Source: Cranoglanis bouderius
Taxonomy: Eukaryota; Chordata; Actinopteri; Siluriformes; Cranoglanididae
Reading direction: 5' to 3'
DNA length: 64,000 bases
Assembly: GCA_023630585.1 (NCBI GenBank)
Contig: CM042564.1
Location: 16,030,242-16,094,241 of the forward strand
The position numbers and the translations under genes are program-made. The notes below the pieces were generated by a model. That model was not told the DNA's origin. It ran no database searches and was given only the letters and a program-made list of their open reading frames with translations. This document shows, in pieces, positions 20,862 through 33,371 of this stretch. Every line of letters begins with the position of its first letter. The stretch's first letter is position 1.

Positions 20862-22121
20862 TAAAAAGTCTACACATCCTTGTTAAAATAGCAGGTTTTT
20901 CTGTAAAAACAAAATCAAGATAAATCATGTTACATAATTTTCCAGGTTAAATGTGACATAGCACCCAACAAAATTCAAGTGCAAATCCAATAGAAACATT
21001 TTAGTGAAAAAAGAAATAAAACTTACAGTAACCTGGTTGCAAACACTTGTTCAAAAGTAATCAGCAGTGTCATCAGTGAGGTCATTTTGAGTAACCCTAA
21101 ATAAAGATCAGCTGTTTCTGTAGGTTTTTCTTGACATCTTCGTTTCAGTGACATTACCAAGAACAGGACATCCCTCCCTGACAAAAGGACAAGAAGACCT
21201 ATGGCAACTTTAAAGGAGCTGCAGGAATATCTAGAAAGTACTGGTCACTCTCTGCATGTGACAACAATCTCTCAATGCCTGGGCTGTGGGGTAGGATGGC
21301 TAGACAGTAGCCATTTATCATAATAATAAAAAAAAAAAAAACCACCCAAGCCCACCTAAATCTCCCCAAACCACGAGGCAAAATTTGTTTTGGTCCGATG
21401 AGACCAAGGTAGAACTTTTGTGGCATAATTAATTCTAAATGATATCCTTGGCATCACCCAAATATGCTTGATATCACCCAAAGAATACCATGCCCCAGTG
21501 AAGCCTGGTGGTGGCATCATGATGCTATGGTGTATAGCTCCAAATACCAATCTATTTTTGCACAAAACCTGCAGGCCTCTGTTCGACAGCTGAAGATGAA
21601 GAAAAATTGTACCTTCAGCAAGATAACGACCCAAAGCACAAAACCAAGTCAACAAAGGAATGGCTTCACAAGAAGACCATCAAAATTTTGAAATGGCCCA
21701 GTTAGAGCCCAGATCTAAATCTTATCATAAATCTGTGGAATGATTAGAAGAGGGCTGTGCACAGGAGATCCCCTCACAATTTCACAGATCTGGAGCATTT
21801 TTGCAAGGAATAGTGGAATAAAATTGCCAAATTGAGATGTGCTAAGTTGGTAGACTTTTACCTAAAAAGACTGACTGTCGTAAAAGGAGCTTTAACAAAG
21901 TATTAGTTAAGAGGTATGCAAATTGAGCAGCCAGGCTATTTTACTTTTTTTTTTCTTTTTTCTCTTTTTCCCTTTTGTTTGTCTTTTTTTTATTTGTTTT
22001 TACCTGAATTTTGTTGGTTGCTATATCACATTAAAAGTGTAAAAAGATGATTTACCTTGGTTTAATTTTTTTTTTTCATCACAAAAACCTGCAATTTTAA
22101 CAGGGATTTGTAGACGGTTTA
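20862..22121 (+). mobile_element. Degraded Tc1-like transposon (family B), copy 2
   Basis: The left end AAAGTCTACACATCCTTGTT and the right end ATTTTAACAGGGATTTGTAG then ACGGTTTA are imperfect inverted repeats. Their inner parts, AAAATAGCAGGTTTTTCTG and AAAAACCTGCAATTTTAAC, also pair. Internal words (TTTAAAGGAGCTGCAGGAAT) are shared with copies 1 and 3. About 1260 bp, shorter than a full element because of internal deletions. Confidence 0.85.
21180..21905 (+). pseudogene. Family B transposase, broken (copy 2)
   Basis: Recognisable blocks on the + strand include TLKELQEYL near 21210. A catalytic block with QQDNDPKHKTK-like coding appears near 21625, where the second aspartate is seen. At about 21707-21735 SPDLNLIINLW stands where PIENLW is expected, so the final glutamate is replaced by isoleucine. 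Many frameshifts are present, and poly-A interrupts the frame at 21327-21341. Confidence 0.75.
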
Positions 22122-22244
22122 ATCCACTTTAATTATAAGCATTTACACATTTGGCAGTTGGTCAGTTACTGCAAATACTGCAGGTATTTTCCAGGAAATG
22201 CCAATAGAGGAGTTAATAGCGTGGCGTCTTCAGAATGATAGGAA

Positions 22245-22375
22245 GGTTGTGGGGCGGCACAGTGGTGTTGTCACCTCATAGTTCCAGGGTTACTGTCTAT
22301 GTGTGGTTTCTGTGCATGTTCCTCCCACCTCCTAAAAACATGTCATAATAGGCTCTAGACCCATTGTGACCTTGA
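22245..22375 (+). repeat. Degenerate SINE-like repeat fragment
   Basis: GGGGCGGCACAGTGGTGTTG, then GTCACCTCATAGTTCCAGGG, then TGTGTGGTTTCTGTGCATGTTC resembles the head and body of a very common fish short repeat (GGGCGGCACGGTGG...GTCGCCTCACAG...). It has lost the B-box region, so the class is tentative. Confidence 0.5.
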
Positions 22376-22419
22376 AAGTTATTGATAGTGAGAAAAAAAT
22401 TGGTCATTTTATATCAGAA

Positions 22420-23035
22420 GTTTATAATTTCATGCATGGAAGGACATATGGATCTACATCAATCTGTCTCTGACCAATCTAGACAAAAAGGACAAGTACG
22501 TAAGGATGCTGTTCATAGATTTAAGTTCAGCATTCAACACAATCATTCCACAAGAACTGATAACAAAGCTGAGCCTGCTGGGTTTAAACACCTCCCTCTG
22601 CAACTGGATCCTGGACTTTCTGACCGGGAGACCCCAGTCTGTCAGGATTGACAACTACAACTTCAGCACCACCACACTGAACATCGGTGACCTCCAGGGC
22701 TGTGTGCTCAGTCCACTGCTGTTTACCCTGCTGACTCATGACTGTGCTGCTAAGTTCAGTTCTAATCACATCATCAAGTTTGCTTATGACGCTACGGTTG
22801 TGGGCCTCATCAGCAACAATTATGAATCAGCGTACAAGGAGGAGATGAACTAGCTTGCAGAATGGTGTAGAGACAACAGTCTATCTCTTAATGTTGATTA
22901 GACTAAAGAGATGATTGTCGACTTCAGGAGAACCCAAGTGGACCACTCACCACTGCACATCAACAGAACAACTGTGGAGAGTCAAAAGCTCAAAATTTCT
23001 TGGTGTGCACATGACTGAGGACCTCTCTTGACTTG
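22420..23035 (+). pseudogene. LINE reverse transcriptase fragment
   Basis: The frame at 22506-22853 encodes LFIDLSSAFNTIIPQ (RT motif with the first catalytic aspartate) and LCNWILDFLTGRPQSVRI. It continues with LQGCVLSPLLFTLLTHDC and FAYDATVVGLI, where the catalytic F-A-D-D box reads F-A-Y-D. Homologous but broken coding continues to about 23035 (SLSLNVD, then a stop). The pattern is that of CR1/L2/Rex1-like non-LTR elements. The copy is truncated at both ends and dead: one catalytic aspartate is replaced and stops follow. It has no neighbour relation to the LINE tail at 19736. Confidence 0.85.
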
Positions 23036-23590
23036 ACTTAATATAGAATATCATGTAGATCAAGAGGGTGAAGTACAAAAAATGATTTTAGAAAAAAAAA
23101 CTTTTGCTATTCATATTATTCTGAGATTATAAATAAAGGTACAAAATATTGGGCTAAGCTACAGAAGAAGGGTGAATGTAAGGTAATATTACAGTAGAGT
23201 AGGTTACTTTTTCTTTTTTGTCCATTTCTGAAATGCCTTGCCAAGCCCTTGCTACAGACATTTTCAGTTCTTGTTTGTTTTATGGTCTTCATGACGTCAA
23301 TGTCCTTTTCAGTAAGTGAAATGCCTGCTTCACAGTTTAATTCAGGACACTGGTCATTCTAAAACTTTCCACCAAGGATTTTTTTTTTCCGTCGTTGCTA
23401 TACCAATGTGTTTTAGCTCTGTATTTCTCTGTACAGTGAACGGTGTATGTATCAGTAGCTCTGGTGTATGTTCTCTTATAAGCAGACAAGTTGCATTTGT
23501 ACACAAATTTAATTACAACACTGCTATTTTGGCATCAATGCAAAGACCCTAACTTTATCTTTATGTAAACTGCAGTTTTCCTCTCAGCTG
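23036..23590. other. Unassigned DNA
   Basis: Nothing recognised apart from short A- and T-runs. Confidence 0.5.
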
Positions 23591-24150
23591 ACTTAAAGTT
23601 CAGTCAGCAGGTTCTATCTGTGTTGGAAGCAGGAAAAATGGGCAAGTATAAAGATCTGAGCGACTTTGACCAGGCCAAATTGTGATGGCTAGATGACTGG
23701 GTCAGAGCATCTCTAAAACAGCAGGTCTTGTGGGGTGCTCCTAGTATGCAGTGGTTAGTACCTACCAAGAGTGGTCCAAGGAAGCACAACTGGTGAACCT
23801 GAGACATGGTCATGGGTGCCCAAGTCTCACTGATGAGTGTGGGGAGTGAAGGCTAGTCCATCTGTTCTGATCCCACAGAAGAGCTACTGTAGCACAAATT
23901 GCTGAAACAGTTAATGCTGGCTATGATGGGAAGAAGGCAAGCTGGTTGAGGCAGTGTGATGCTCTGGTCAAAGTTCTGCTGGGAAACCTTGGGTCCTGGC
24001 ATTCATGTGGATGTTATGCTGACATGTACCACCTACTTAAACAATGTTGCAGACCAAGCACACCCCTAAGCCTACACAGTATTAGCTCTACCACTCAAAT
24101 GGTATCTGAGCAGTGTTGGTCCTGATAAAATGCCCAGTGAGTGTGTATAT
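23591..24150 (+). pseudogene. Tc1/mariner transposase with internal deletion
   Basis: From an ATG at 23638 the + strand reads MGKYKDLSDFDQAKL then a stop. Further DNA-binding coding continues through several frameshifts to about 23935. A jump then leads straight to GSVMLWSKFCWETLGPGIHV, the region just after the first catalytic aspartate, and on to VADQAHP at about 24065. The segment holding the second half of the DNA-binding domain and the first aspartate is deleted, and the second aspartate and glutamate regions are also absent. It is a dead derivative of yet another Tc1 lineage. Confidence 0.8.
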
Positions 24151-25517
24151 ATTTCACATGGCATTTAGAAATGTTTTCACAAGGTTTGGTCTTACAGTTC
24201 CTATACTGCCCATATGATGGAAATGCAAAATGCTGATCTTTCATATGTATTGTTTAGCTTATATTTTTAATGCATATCTGTGTACGATGACTGATATAAT
24301 TACATTTTCACCATGTTATCCAGCTCTGTATGAATCCAGCGTCTGTTTTCATTTCTATGACTGGTATCTGATCAGCACAACAGATGCCTCTGTTCTTTTC
24401 ATAGCGACCTTACTAATTTCCCATCAAAATAACAATCTGGTGTTCACTTAAAAGTGTTACTAGAGGGCGAGGTGTGTGAAATATTCTGTTGAAGCATTTC
24501 TTCACTTTGGGTTGAAGTCCAACTGTATGTTTATATGCTGTGAAACAGTCATACCCTGTCACATATCCATAGAAAGTACCTTTCTCTCTGACACGAAATC
24601 TGCTTTTTAGACCAAAAGCTTTAATATGTATAAAAGCCTGCTTTAATACACTTTGCTTGTAAAAATCTCCTTGCCCACCCATGTCCTACTGAAATAACAG
24701 TGGACATCTGGGTCAAATTTGCTGTACCTGAAACATGCCATCAAAGTCTATTCGATGTGTTATAAACGCTACTCATTGCACAATGTTTATATGAATATGA
24801 AGTCCAGAGGTCTCGACCACTGAAATCTGAAGAGCCCATTACTGCAGCCTGAGTGGCCCATTAGCTTAATGGTTGTCTAAAATTTCACTTGGGATGTATC
24901 GCTGTTATGGCTGAGAGCTTTCTGTTTCCCTTTTTATGGCTCCTTTTAGATTCACAACACCCAAGAATAGGGATGTGAAAAACAAAAATAATGGAACACA
25001 AGTGGTACATAGCTGCACTCTGAACTGAGATTGTGGGCCACCCAAACACTTACGGAAGAGAGGCTCTCACGCCACACGTCTAAATATTAAGTAACCCTCC
25101 TGGCCATCATTCGTTGTGATAAAGGCTGCCCTGACCTTTGGCCTTCCTCTCCAGATACTAAATGCAGAACAAGAAGGTTGCATTACTCCACCACCACATT
25201 CATCCTGCACTCTGACTGCATTATCAACGTGATCTCCACCATAACAGTTTTCACTTTTTATTTCTTTGGTAATGCGTGTGATGCTGACTCATCACTAAAG
25301 ACTCATCATCAGTGTTTTCAAGCAACTTGTGGAAGAGCGTCAGGTTTCAAAAGAAATAGGTTATTGGATTTTGGGCAATATGCTTCTGTGTGTTACGATA
25401 TTTTCTAAAATTTAATTTGTTCTGAACAGGCCTCAAACATTATTATAATTATAGCTTCAAATGATGTCATACATAAATGAAACAAACACAACTAATTTGC
25501 AGAATACATGGTTTTCA

Positions 25518-25548
<31 letters not shown>

Positions 25549-27164
25549 CATTATACACTTGGTGAAGCAATAAGCATTTTTCTCCATTTGCACTAATGTG
25601 TGCTCAAAACAAATTACATGGTGATTGCATCATGTTGACGGCATAACCTGGTACTGATTATTAAATCTGACCACGTACTTAGACAGATTTGATTTGCAGG
25701 TTGTTACATTTCTCATATATCTCATCTTCTTTCATTTACTTATGCTCCTCTCAAATAAATATCCTAAAGTAACAGGGAAAATTGAGAGCTGAGTCATTGA
25801 ATCTGTAAATTCCAGTAAAAGAAAGTTCACTCTTATTATAGGTGGCAAGAAGGTCTCAAAATGTCACTGTCAGAAAAAAATAGTTTAGTTTACTTTAGCT
25901 CCAAATCTCAAATGGGGAGAAGCAAAGCACCACTACAGACTGATCTTCCAGTTCTTGGGTCAGGGGAGCACATGTCCCTAGAAGAGAAAATAAGAGATCT
26001 ATTTATCTCACACTTCTCCAAAATGTTTTGGAACTTTATGGTGGCTATGTGAACCTTTACCATGCTCCTCATTATTATAATCAGAAGTCAGGGATTCATT
26101 TTACGCTTATATAGCTGCAGTGGTCTTGAATAGGTCTAATCTTATATGCAAACCTCCCCCTCTCAAGCTAATACATCAACTCCAAATAATCATGCTGTTC
26201 ATCATATATTGTGAATACATATATGCAAAGTATATTTATATTCTTAGTTGAATATATTATATAGTGATTAAAATATTCAGATGGTTATCTGGGGAAAAGT
26301 GTTTTCCCACAAAAATTCAATGATTAGATTTTAGATTCCAAATTGGTCCAGATTTTGAATAAATGAAACTGACCACAATTAAAAAAAAAAAAAAGTGTTT
26401 AATGTTCATGTACAGGTCTCCTAAAGGTTTATTTATGGGACACACAGACTAGCACAAATGGATAACCAACCAACCAACAAACTAACAAGCAAACAAACAA
26501 ACAAGTATTGATACGTACCACAACAGTAAGCTAACCTACAAACTATTCACTTACAGCAGAGGTGGAGAACTAAGTCTGAAAGGAAGTATTATTATAAAAA
26601 CAGCTTAACAATACCAAACTCTACTGCTTGTTAGCTGCTCCTGATATGCACCAAAAAGACCCCTATGTGTCTACTGCTTTAAGGAAACCTGTCTATGAAC
26701 TAGCTCAGATTTGCTCTAATTGATTCAATGATGTAAAAAAGAAAAAAAAAAAAATCCTATACACTGTTCCATTTGGTACAGCATCTACTCAGGCTAAGGA
26801 AAAAATGCAACCTTTGGGTTTTTTTTTGAAGGGATAAGTGGCTGTTGTCTGGTCTCCATTGAAGACCTGTAGGAATCCAGGGTAAGGGAAATGTCCATGG
26901 AAGATCATTGCAGAGCCTTCTCACCCTCTGCACCATCTATTCAAAAAGTATCCTTTAGTAAATGTCACCAGATCATCACACTATTCAAAGATGCAGTAGC
27001 ATGTCCTTTCTAGCTTTTAACAGGAAATTCAGACTTTCTGAAATATGCAATGTGAAGTGCACATTCTCAAATACTTCTGTATTCTACATTTGTGATTGTT
27101 CTCAGATATGTGTGAACACTCTAGGATGATGTATGGTGCCAATAAATTTGGTGAGACTTGTGTT
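24151..27164. other. Unassigned non-coding DNA
   Basis: No gene recognised. It includes a (GT)n microsatellite at 25520-25548, an AAC/CAAA-rich run at 26463-26503, poly-A runs near 26380 and 26740, and two short motif matches: a CTCF-like GTTACTAGAGGGCGA at about 24454 and an AP-1/MARE-like TGCTGACTCATCA at 25282-25294. Confidence 0.4.
25520..25548. repeat. (GT)n microsatellite
   Basis: About 14 TG/GT units in an uninterrupted run. Confidence 0.95.
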
Positions 27165-27475
27165 TAATTCCATCCATCCATTTTCTGTACCACCTAACCT
27201 ACACATGGTCACAGGAAGCCTGGAGCCAATCCCAGGGGACTCAGGCACAAGATGGGGGACACCCTGGACAGGGTGCCAACCCATCGCAGGGCACAACTGC
27301 ATACACTCACACAGCACAGACAATTTAGAGATGCCATGCAACCAACAACGCCTGTCTTAGGTGGAAACCACCAAAGCAAACTCCACACACACAGGACAGA
27401 GGCAGGAATCAAACCCCCAACCGTGGAGGTGTGAGGCAAACGTGTTAACCACCAAGCCATCGTTCTTCCCTTGTG
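27165..27475 (-). repeat. Abundant fish interspersed repeat, best copy
   Basis: It runs from CCATCCATCCATTTTCTGTA through GGGGGACACCCTGGACAGGG and AAACTCCACACACACAGGAC to AGGTGTGAGGCAAACGTGTT then AACCACCAAGCCA. This is a well-known high-copy teleost repeat. Related fragments lie at 16427, 37376 and 40015. The strand is nominal. It lacks a coding frame with recognisable domains. Confidence 0.75.
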
Positions 27476-28060
27476 TTTAACTCTTTTTTTTATTATTGAT
27501 TTTGCATACAGTATAATGATTGTATATGTGGAATTTTGTATAAAATGGGTTTGAAAGTAACACTGCCTTGCAGGATTTTATGTTACTCCCTGCTGAGCCA
27601 TTCTGTATACACCAAATGTTACCACAAAAAACTAAACTGAAAACCAAACTGTTACACAATATTCTTGTGTATATTTCATTTGATCTGTGCATTGTACAAT
27701 TGTTACTATTCATATTGAGTACTTTGCGCTGTCCCATTATATAGCACTAACTTTAACTAAATTGTCATACGTGCTACAAAATGAGCACTAAAAGCATTTG
27801 CATCAAAACAAAAGCTCTATATCAAACTTGGCGGCAAAAAAAAAAAAAAAAAAACCTTTTCAAGTCAGCACATTAGTCATGGTTAACAGAGTAAACAGAT
27901 CACTTAACTGGATTGAAAAAGACACTTCATTCAATTTTTAAGAATCCTGTACTTGGAATTAAAACCACAATGTGATTCAGAAAATAGAACAGCTGCCGTG
28001 GAACTGAATGTACAGAAACCACCAAAAGCATGCATCTGGGTTATGTTATTCTTATAAAAC
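27476..28060. other. Unassigned DNA
   Basis: No gene recognised; poly-A run at 27836-27854. Confidence 0.5.
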
Positions 28061-28579
28061 AACCATATTTGGGCCTTCTCCAAACTGTTGCCACAACTGT
28101 TGTAACAAATGGAAACACACAGTTGTAACAAACTGAAACACACAATTGTCTAGAATGTCTTTGTATGCTGTTGCATTAAGCTTTCCTTTCACTGGAATTG
28201 GGGTCATGTTTCAGCATGACAATGCCCCTGTGCAGAAAGCAAGGTCCATAAAGACATGGTTTACTAAGGTTGGTGTGGAAAACTCAAGTGGCCTGTACAG
28301 AGCCCTGACCTTTACCCCCACTGAACACCTTTGGGATGAATTATAACACCAACTTTGCACCAGAGCTTATTGACAGACATCATTGCCCTACCAGTTGTAC
28401 CCTTGTGGCAAAATGGGCACAAATCCCCACAGCCACAGTCCAAAGTCTAGTGGAAAGCCTTCTCAGAAGAATGGGGGTTATTATAATAACAAAGGAGGGA
28501 TTAACTCCATATTAATCTCCATGGTTTTGGAATAGCATGTTCAATTTTCAGTTGTCCACATACTTTTGGCTGTATAGTG
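28061..28579 (+). mobile_element. MITE family M1, copy 3, with transposase catalytic remnant
   Basis: The left terminus is truncated; the right end GTCCACATACTTTTGGCTGT then ATAGTG is intact. The + strand frame 28146-28346 reads FQHDNAPVQKARSIKTWF (second catalytic aspartate) and later PTEHLWDEL (final glutamate), with 34 residues between them. This is the best-preserved coding among the four M1 copies and shows that the family derives from a DD34E Tc1 element. The first aspartate and DNA-binding domain are absent. Confidence 0.8.
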
Positions 28580-28732
28580 CAGCTTAATGAAGTCCTGACA
28601 GAACATCAGCTCTTCCTGTTCATAGTGACATATCTGTATTTAGTTGTTACCAAGTAATCTTGTTACTTTTATAATTAATAATGACACTCAGTACTCAGTA
28701 GATAAGATGGGAATGTTACAGGAGAACACATA

Positions 28733-28861
28733 CACAGCAAAATCCCCAGTGTTGATTTAACACCCAGAGTGTTGATTTGACAACCAAAAGTGTTTATATA
28801 TGTCCGATTGGACACAAATGAACACTCTGAGTGTTAATTCAACACTAGGGATTTTACTGTG
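28733..28861. mobile_element. 129-bp fold-back MITE with TA duplication
   Basis: It starts CACAGCAAAATCCCCAGTG and ends with the near complement CACTAGGGATTTTACTGTG, flanked by TA on both sides (28731-28732 and 28862-28863). Each arm contains repeated GTGTTGATTTAACAC-like words, themselves nearly palindromic, so the whole unit can fold into one hairpin or several small ones. No coding capacity. Confidence 0.85.
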
Positions 28862-28863
28862 TA

Positions 28864-29858
28864 TTATAGTATCTTTCTCAAGTAAGCTCCCTCTGAAGAG
28901 CCACACTTGAACTTGTATCACTGCTTGATCCAGTTTCCCAACTTTTTCTTGTCCCTTGAACCTAAGCAACTTCTGTAAGCAAGGTCCTTGCGCGATTTCC
29001 ATTTGGCAGATAAAATTTCCTGAACCCAAAAGTCTGCTACCTGAAAGAAGTAACAGAATGTCTTGACTGGTTCCTAAATAAAGTATGGGTTCTAGATACA
29101 ATGTCACTGTGATAAGACAGCCACTATAATCTCCTGTGCTCACGTTGACTTGTTCCACTGTATTTTGTGTGCATTTGGAATCTATTTTTCGGGTCACAGT
29201 TTTTAATTTCAATAGTAGTCACACATCACAATGGACTTTTCACTTAGAGCCATATCTTAATTGTTCTGTCTGCTGATAACCAATTTGCTGGTGTAACACT
29301 GCTGTATTGCTAATTTGGTTTGGTGTCTGCACTCTGTTGTAGTTTCCATGGCCAGAAATGAACGGGTGTGGTCTAGTGTGGGTGGAGTAGCACAACAGTG
29401 GGTGTAACCTTAAAAATCCATTGGTGTGGTAATATATTCAACACACTTTGCACTTTTTTGCTTCCCATAGTGCTAGTGTTAATATATCAGTGTGCATTAC
29501 TGAACCTTACGCTCAGTCATTCTGTCTTTGTTTGCAGTGCGGGTTTTGTTCTTTGGCTTTCAAAAATAAAAAAGTTCTTTGTGACTCCCATTAAATAGTC
29601 AAAATATTGACTTGTAAATTGACAGTACAGATAACACATTTGTTAGGTAAATTGTTATCATATGTTAATACAGAAAAGTGGCTGCACTGCACTCCATACA
29701 CTGGGTTTTTGAAGAGAACGAGAATAGTTGATTTGATTGGTTATCACAGTAGCACACATAGCCACCTCTTGATAACGTATTCATTTTCACCACACCCCAT
29801 TTTACAACTCGTTCATCTTTATTCATTCATTTTAATTTTAATTTTCATTGGCACCCTT
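28864..29858. other. Unassigned DNA with a 151-codon open frame
   Basis: The minus-strand frame 29212-28757 is open for 151 codons. It has no domain I recognise, and its 3' third overlaps the fold-back MITE. It may be chance or the remains of a repeat. Nothing else recognised. Confidence 0.3.
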
Positions 29859-30220
29859 TTAATCAATACTTAGTGCCAAGATAACAGCTCTGAGTCTTCT
29901 CCTATAATACCCGATGAGGTTGGAGAATACATGGCAAGGGATCTGAGACCATTCCTCCATACAGAATCTCTCCAGATCCTTCAAATTTTCAGGTCCACAC
30001 TGGTGGACTCTCCTCTTCAGTTCACCCCACAGGTTTTCTATGGGTTTCAAGTCAGGGGACTGGGATGGCCATGGCAGGAGGTGGATTTTGTGGTCAGTAA
30101 ACCATTTTTGTGTTGATTTTCATGTATGTTTTGGATCATTGTCCTGCTGGAAGATCCAACCACGGCCCATTTTAAGCTTTCTGGCAGAGGCAGTCAGGTT
30201 TTCATTTAATATCTGTTGAT
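29859..30220 (-). pseudogene. Tc1 transposase C-terminal stub
   Basis: Minus-strand coding starts near 30220 (QQDNDPKHT-like at about 30150, the second aspartate region). It runs through a frame change to KPIENLWGELKRRVHQCGPE, which contains the final catalytic glutamate, and ends at a stop at 29859. Only the C-terminal third is left, and no inverted repeats are found. A distinct lineage from families A-D. Confidence 0.8.
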
Positions 30221-33200
30221 ATTAAAATTGATAGTGCTTTTACAATACGTTTGAATTATAACATTTAAAAACTCTATTTACTATAACTGACCATTAAAGC
30301 TACACTGTATTGTTATAGAGACCTCATGTTTACAGTGTTTATCTCATTAGTCCTTGTTATCCATCAACAGCACATGTCACATTAGCACATGCTAATATAT
30401 GAAATTCATGCCAGGCTGAGCTGTTATTTTTAGCAGGGTAATAAGGCATGCTTACATAATCACCTACATTGCTCATCATGGCAAATTTTCAGCCTAATGT
30501 GTTTTTATTCTTAAATGTTCTGATACAACAACAAGATTTCTGACCCAAAGAACTGCTTAAATAACACTTCCCCATCTGCCACATCTGCAGCACAGCTCTG
30601 CAAGAAGAAAGAAAGATTGTCGAGGCCAGAGTGAGAGAGTTCTCATGCTCCGTGTGCTTTTTCTGTGCAAAAGTGTTTTTACAGTAAGTGAACTGTGTGA
30701 AGCATGTGGCTGCCATTATCGCCAGTCTCCCCTGTGGTCACTGCTGAGGTGTGGGACAGCATCTGGGCAGTAGAGAGAAATCTCTCAGACACGCCTGCGA
30801 TGTGTGCAGAACTGAAGAGCTAGTGCTCCCATAGTGCTTAGCATCAGATTTCAGAAATATGCTACTGGCATAACAGGCAGCTGTTTTAATAAATTGTGAG
30901 TGTTGCCAACATTTTAATCAAGACCTTCATTTTTTATTTTTTTCATCATGACATTTTACATTTTCAGTGGGATTTTATTCATCTGACACTTAGCCTCATT
31001 TATCTTACCTGCATTTCTTATATGATAACCAAGTGATGTTTTTCAGTCTGAATAAATATTAAGATGTAATAAATAATATATAATAGAATTAAAATGAATA
31101 AAATCTACAAATAGTAATCATATCTATATCTAATAATCATATCTATTTTAAGTGTACAATTTAAAATTTAATTTTAATTTAAAAAGATGAAAAGTAATAT
31201 GTCCCTGGATCTCATGTCAACTCAGTTACTCTGAAGAAAACGATTCTGTTTAAAATAATATATCATTCCATATGTCACATCACTTTCTTAGATTCAGTGT
31301 AGCTGAATAGAGTAAATAAGTTTCCCAGCCTTATTTTGTTTGTTGCCAATTTATGCTTTATAATAAGTGAATATTGAGAACAAATATATGAGATACAAAA
31401 GATTCATTCATCTGATTCATTTTACTCAATAAATAAATGTAAATCCTTACTACACCTTTGCAATATGTTTCCATTTTCTTCCAGTTGGCAGATATATGAG
31501 CAAATAACCAATATAGGCCAAAAAAGGTTAGTGTCAACTTTGTTACTTGGTGCAGAGTAACAGGGTTAACACACACTTTTAAAGGGGGGCATAGTTCACT
31601 ACAATACAACTGTAATTGTAATTGCATTCTAATTAAAATCTATGGATAAAATCTGTAGATGTTCACTGAGTAGACAGTTTATTAGGTTCACCACCGATCT
31701 GTACTGCACTGTTCAAACTGGATGGCTCTAGGGACTAATCGTTGTGGCAATTCTGATTCTTCCATTAGCATGGTACAAAGAACCTTGGACCTTTCTGACC
31801 AGGCATCTTTTATTCCACTCCTTTAGGAGTGATCTGATGCTCCTTTGTCCAGAGGAGACAAAATTCTGCAATCACATTGTGAAGACTCACTGCAACCCTG
31901 ACCAGGATAAAGCAGTTACTTAGGATGGATTGATGCTTAGAATTTATGTGCCTAAAATGAGCAGATATGTTTTTATTTTATTGTTTGTTTGTTTTCTGCA
32001 AGTGAGACACATCCTTATTTGAATAGAAAGTCACAACAGCATGATAATGTAAAAAAGTACTTATTCCACAGGATAATGACCCTGTAGGAAAAGGTAGTCC
32101 ATATTTTAAAAAGTAACAAATCGTTATAAGACTGGACCAGATTCCCTTGAGTGTGCTGAGTTACTAGAATAATCTACAGTCACGTGTTAATCATGGTTCC
32201 CTAGTGTTAATGGGAACCCCTGTGGTATTCGGGCATGTTTTTAAAGACTAAGCACCGACTCTTCTCTACTCTATGGTTATCTTTTTTTACGCTGTTTATT
32301 TTTGTGCAGGAAATAAAGCACAAAATTTATAGTTGTATGCTGGCTCTGTAATCTTTAGAAGAATTTACAAGGCAGTAACATTTTTCACTATTCTAGTTGC
32401 TCCCCTACATCCAGTCCAAATAAAGCCCACACATTTGCTCCATCAGACAGTAATATATGGCAGGTCCCTTAACAGACATGTTTATGAGTAAAGGACTGAA
32501 ATTTTTTGGAGACATCAACATACCACAGCACTTCCTGGTAGAAAAGTTTAGCACAATGTTGACCTTTTAATTCTCCAGCAATTGAGATTATTATTAACCC
32601 GCAAATGTTCATGAACCACAGTTGGTGGAAATAATTTCTCCTAGTGTCCTCCTAGTTGAACACTATACTCAAGACAGTGATTTAGATGACAAAACCATGG
32701 GCAGCTCTGAGCTCATGCACCACTATTTAAACTTCAGTTTAAATATACGCGCCATTTCCATAATCATCTGCACATCTTGTTTTAAGCCTCCCATGTGTTA
32801 AAGCCCTCTTCTCTGTTATATAGCCTGTCTCATCAGTGTCCTCTCTGTTACATAACCTGTCTCATCACCTTTCTTGCTTTTTGCTATTCGTAATATAATA
32901 TGACAGAATTGTGGCTGCAAAATAAGGTTGAGCAATACGTGTGAGCGCCTGGTTCTGGCATCTTAAACTTGCTGTCTGGAACCCATTTGAATTCTTGAAT
33001 ATAATTGTATTCTGGAAACATTTCTGAACCGCAACCAGTGGGGGATAAATAGGGAAAAATATTAAATGTTATGAAAATAAAGTTACTGATTGTCAAGAAC
33101 TGTAGTTTTAATCATAATGTATATTAGGATCAGTTCAATATTAGAATCATTAATAATAAAATGCTTTAAACTTTTCAGGTTGGTGGTTAAGTATTGAACA

Positions 33201-33371
33201 TTGTTCAGCAATGAGCATTGTTTAGGAGGCTATATACAGTATATACTAGAATCACTTTTTATTTTCCCCATACGTACTTAGCCCGAGTCAGTTCATTATC
33301 TACCACTGTCTGATTTGACATGTATTGTTTATTTATTAACTCTTTCATTCATGTATTTATGTATGCATATA
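30221..33371. other. Unassigned non-coding DNA
   Basis: No gene recognised. The 31060-31200 stretch is very AT-rich. A short block at about 31663-31700 (GTAGACAGTTTATTAGGTTC) has the look of a DNA-transposon terminus but no partner was found. Confidence 0.4.

Noticed and set aside
31650..31900. DNA transposon terminus (GTAGACAGTTTATTAGGTTC)
   Set aside because: It resembles a repeat end, but I found no inverted partner, target duplication or coding, so I did not list it as an element.
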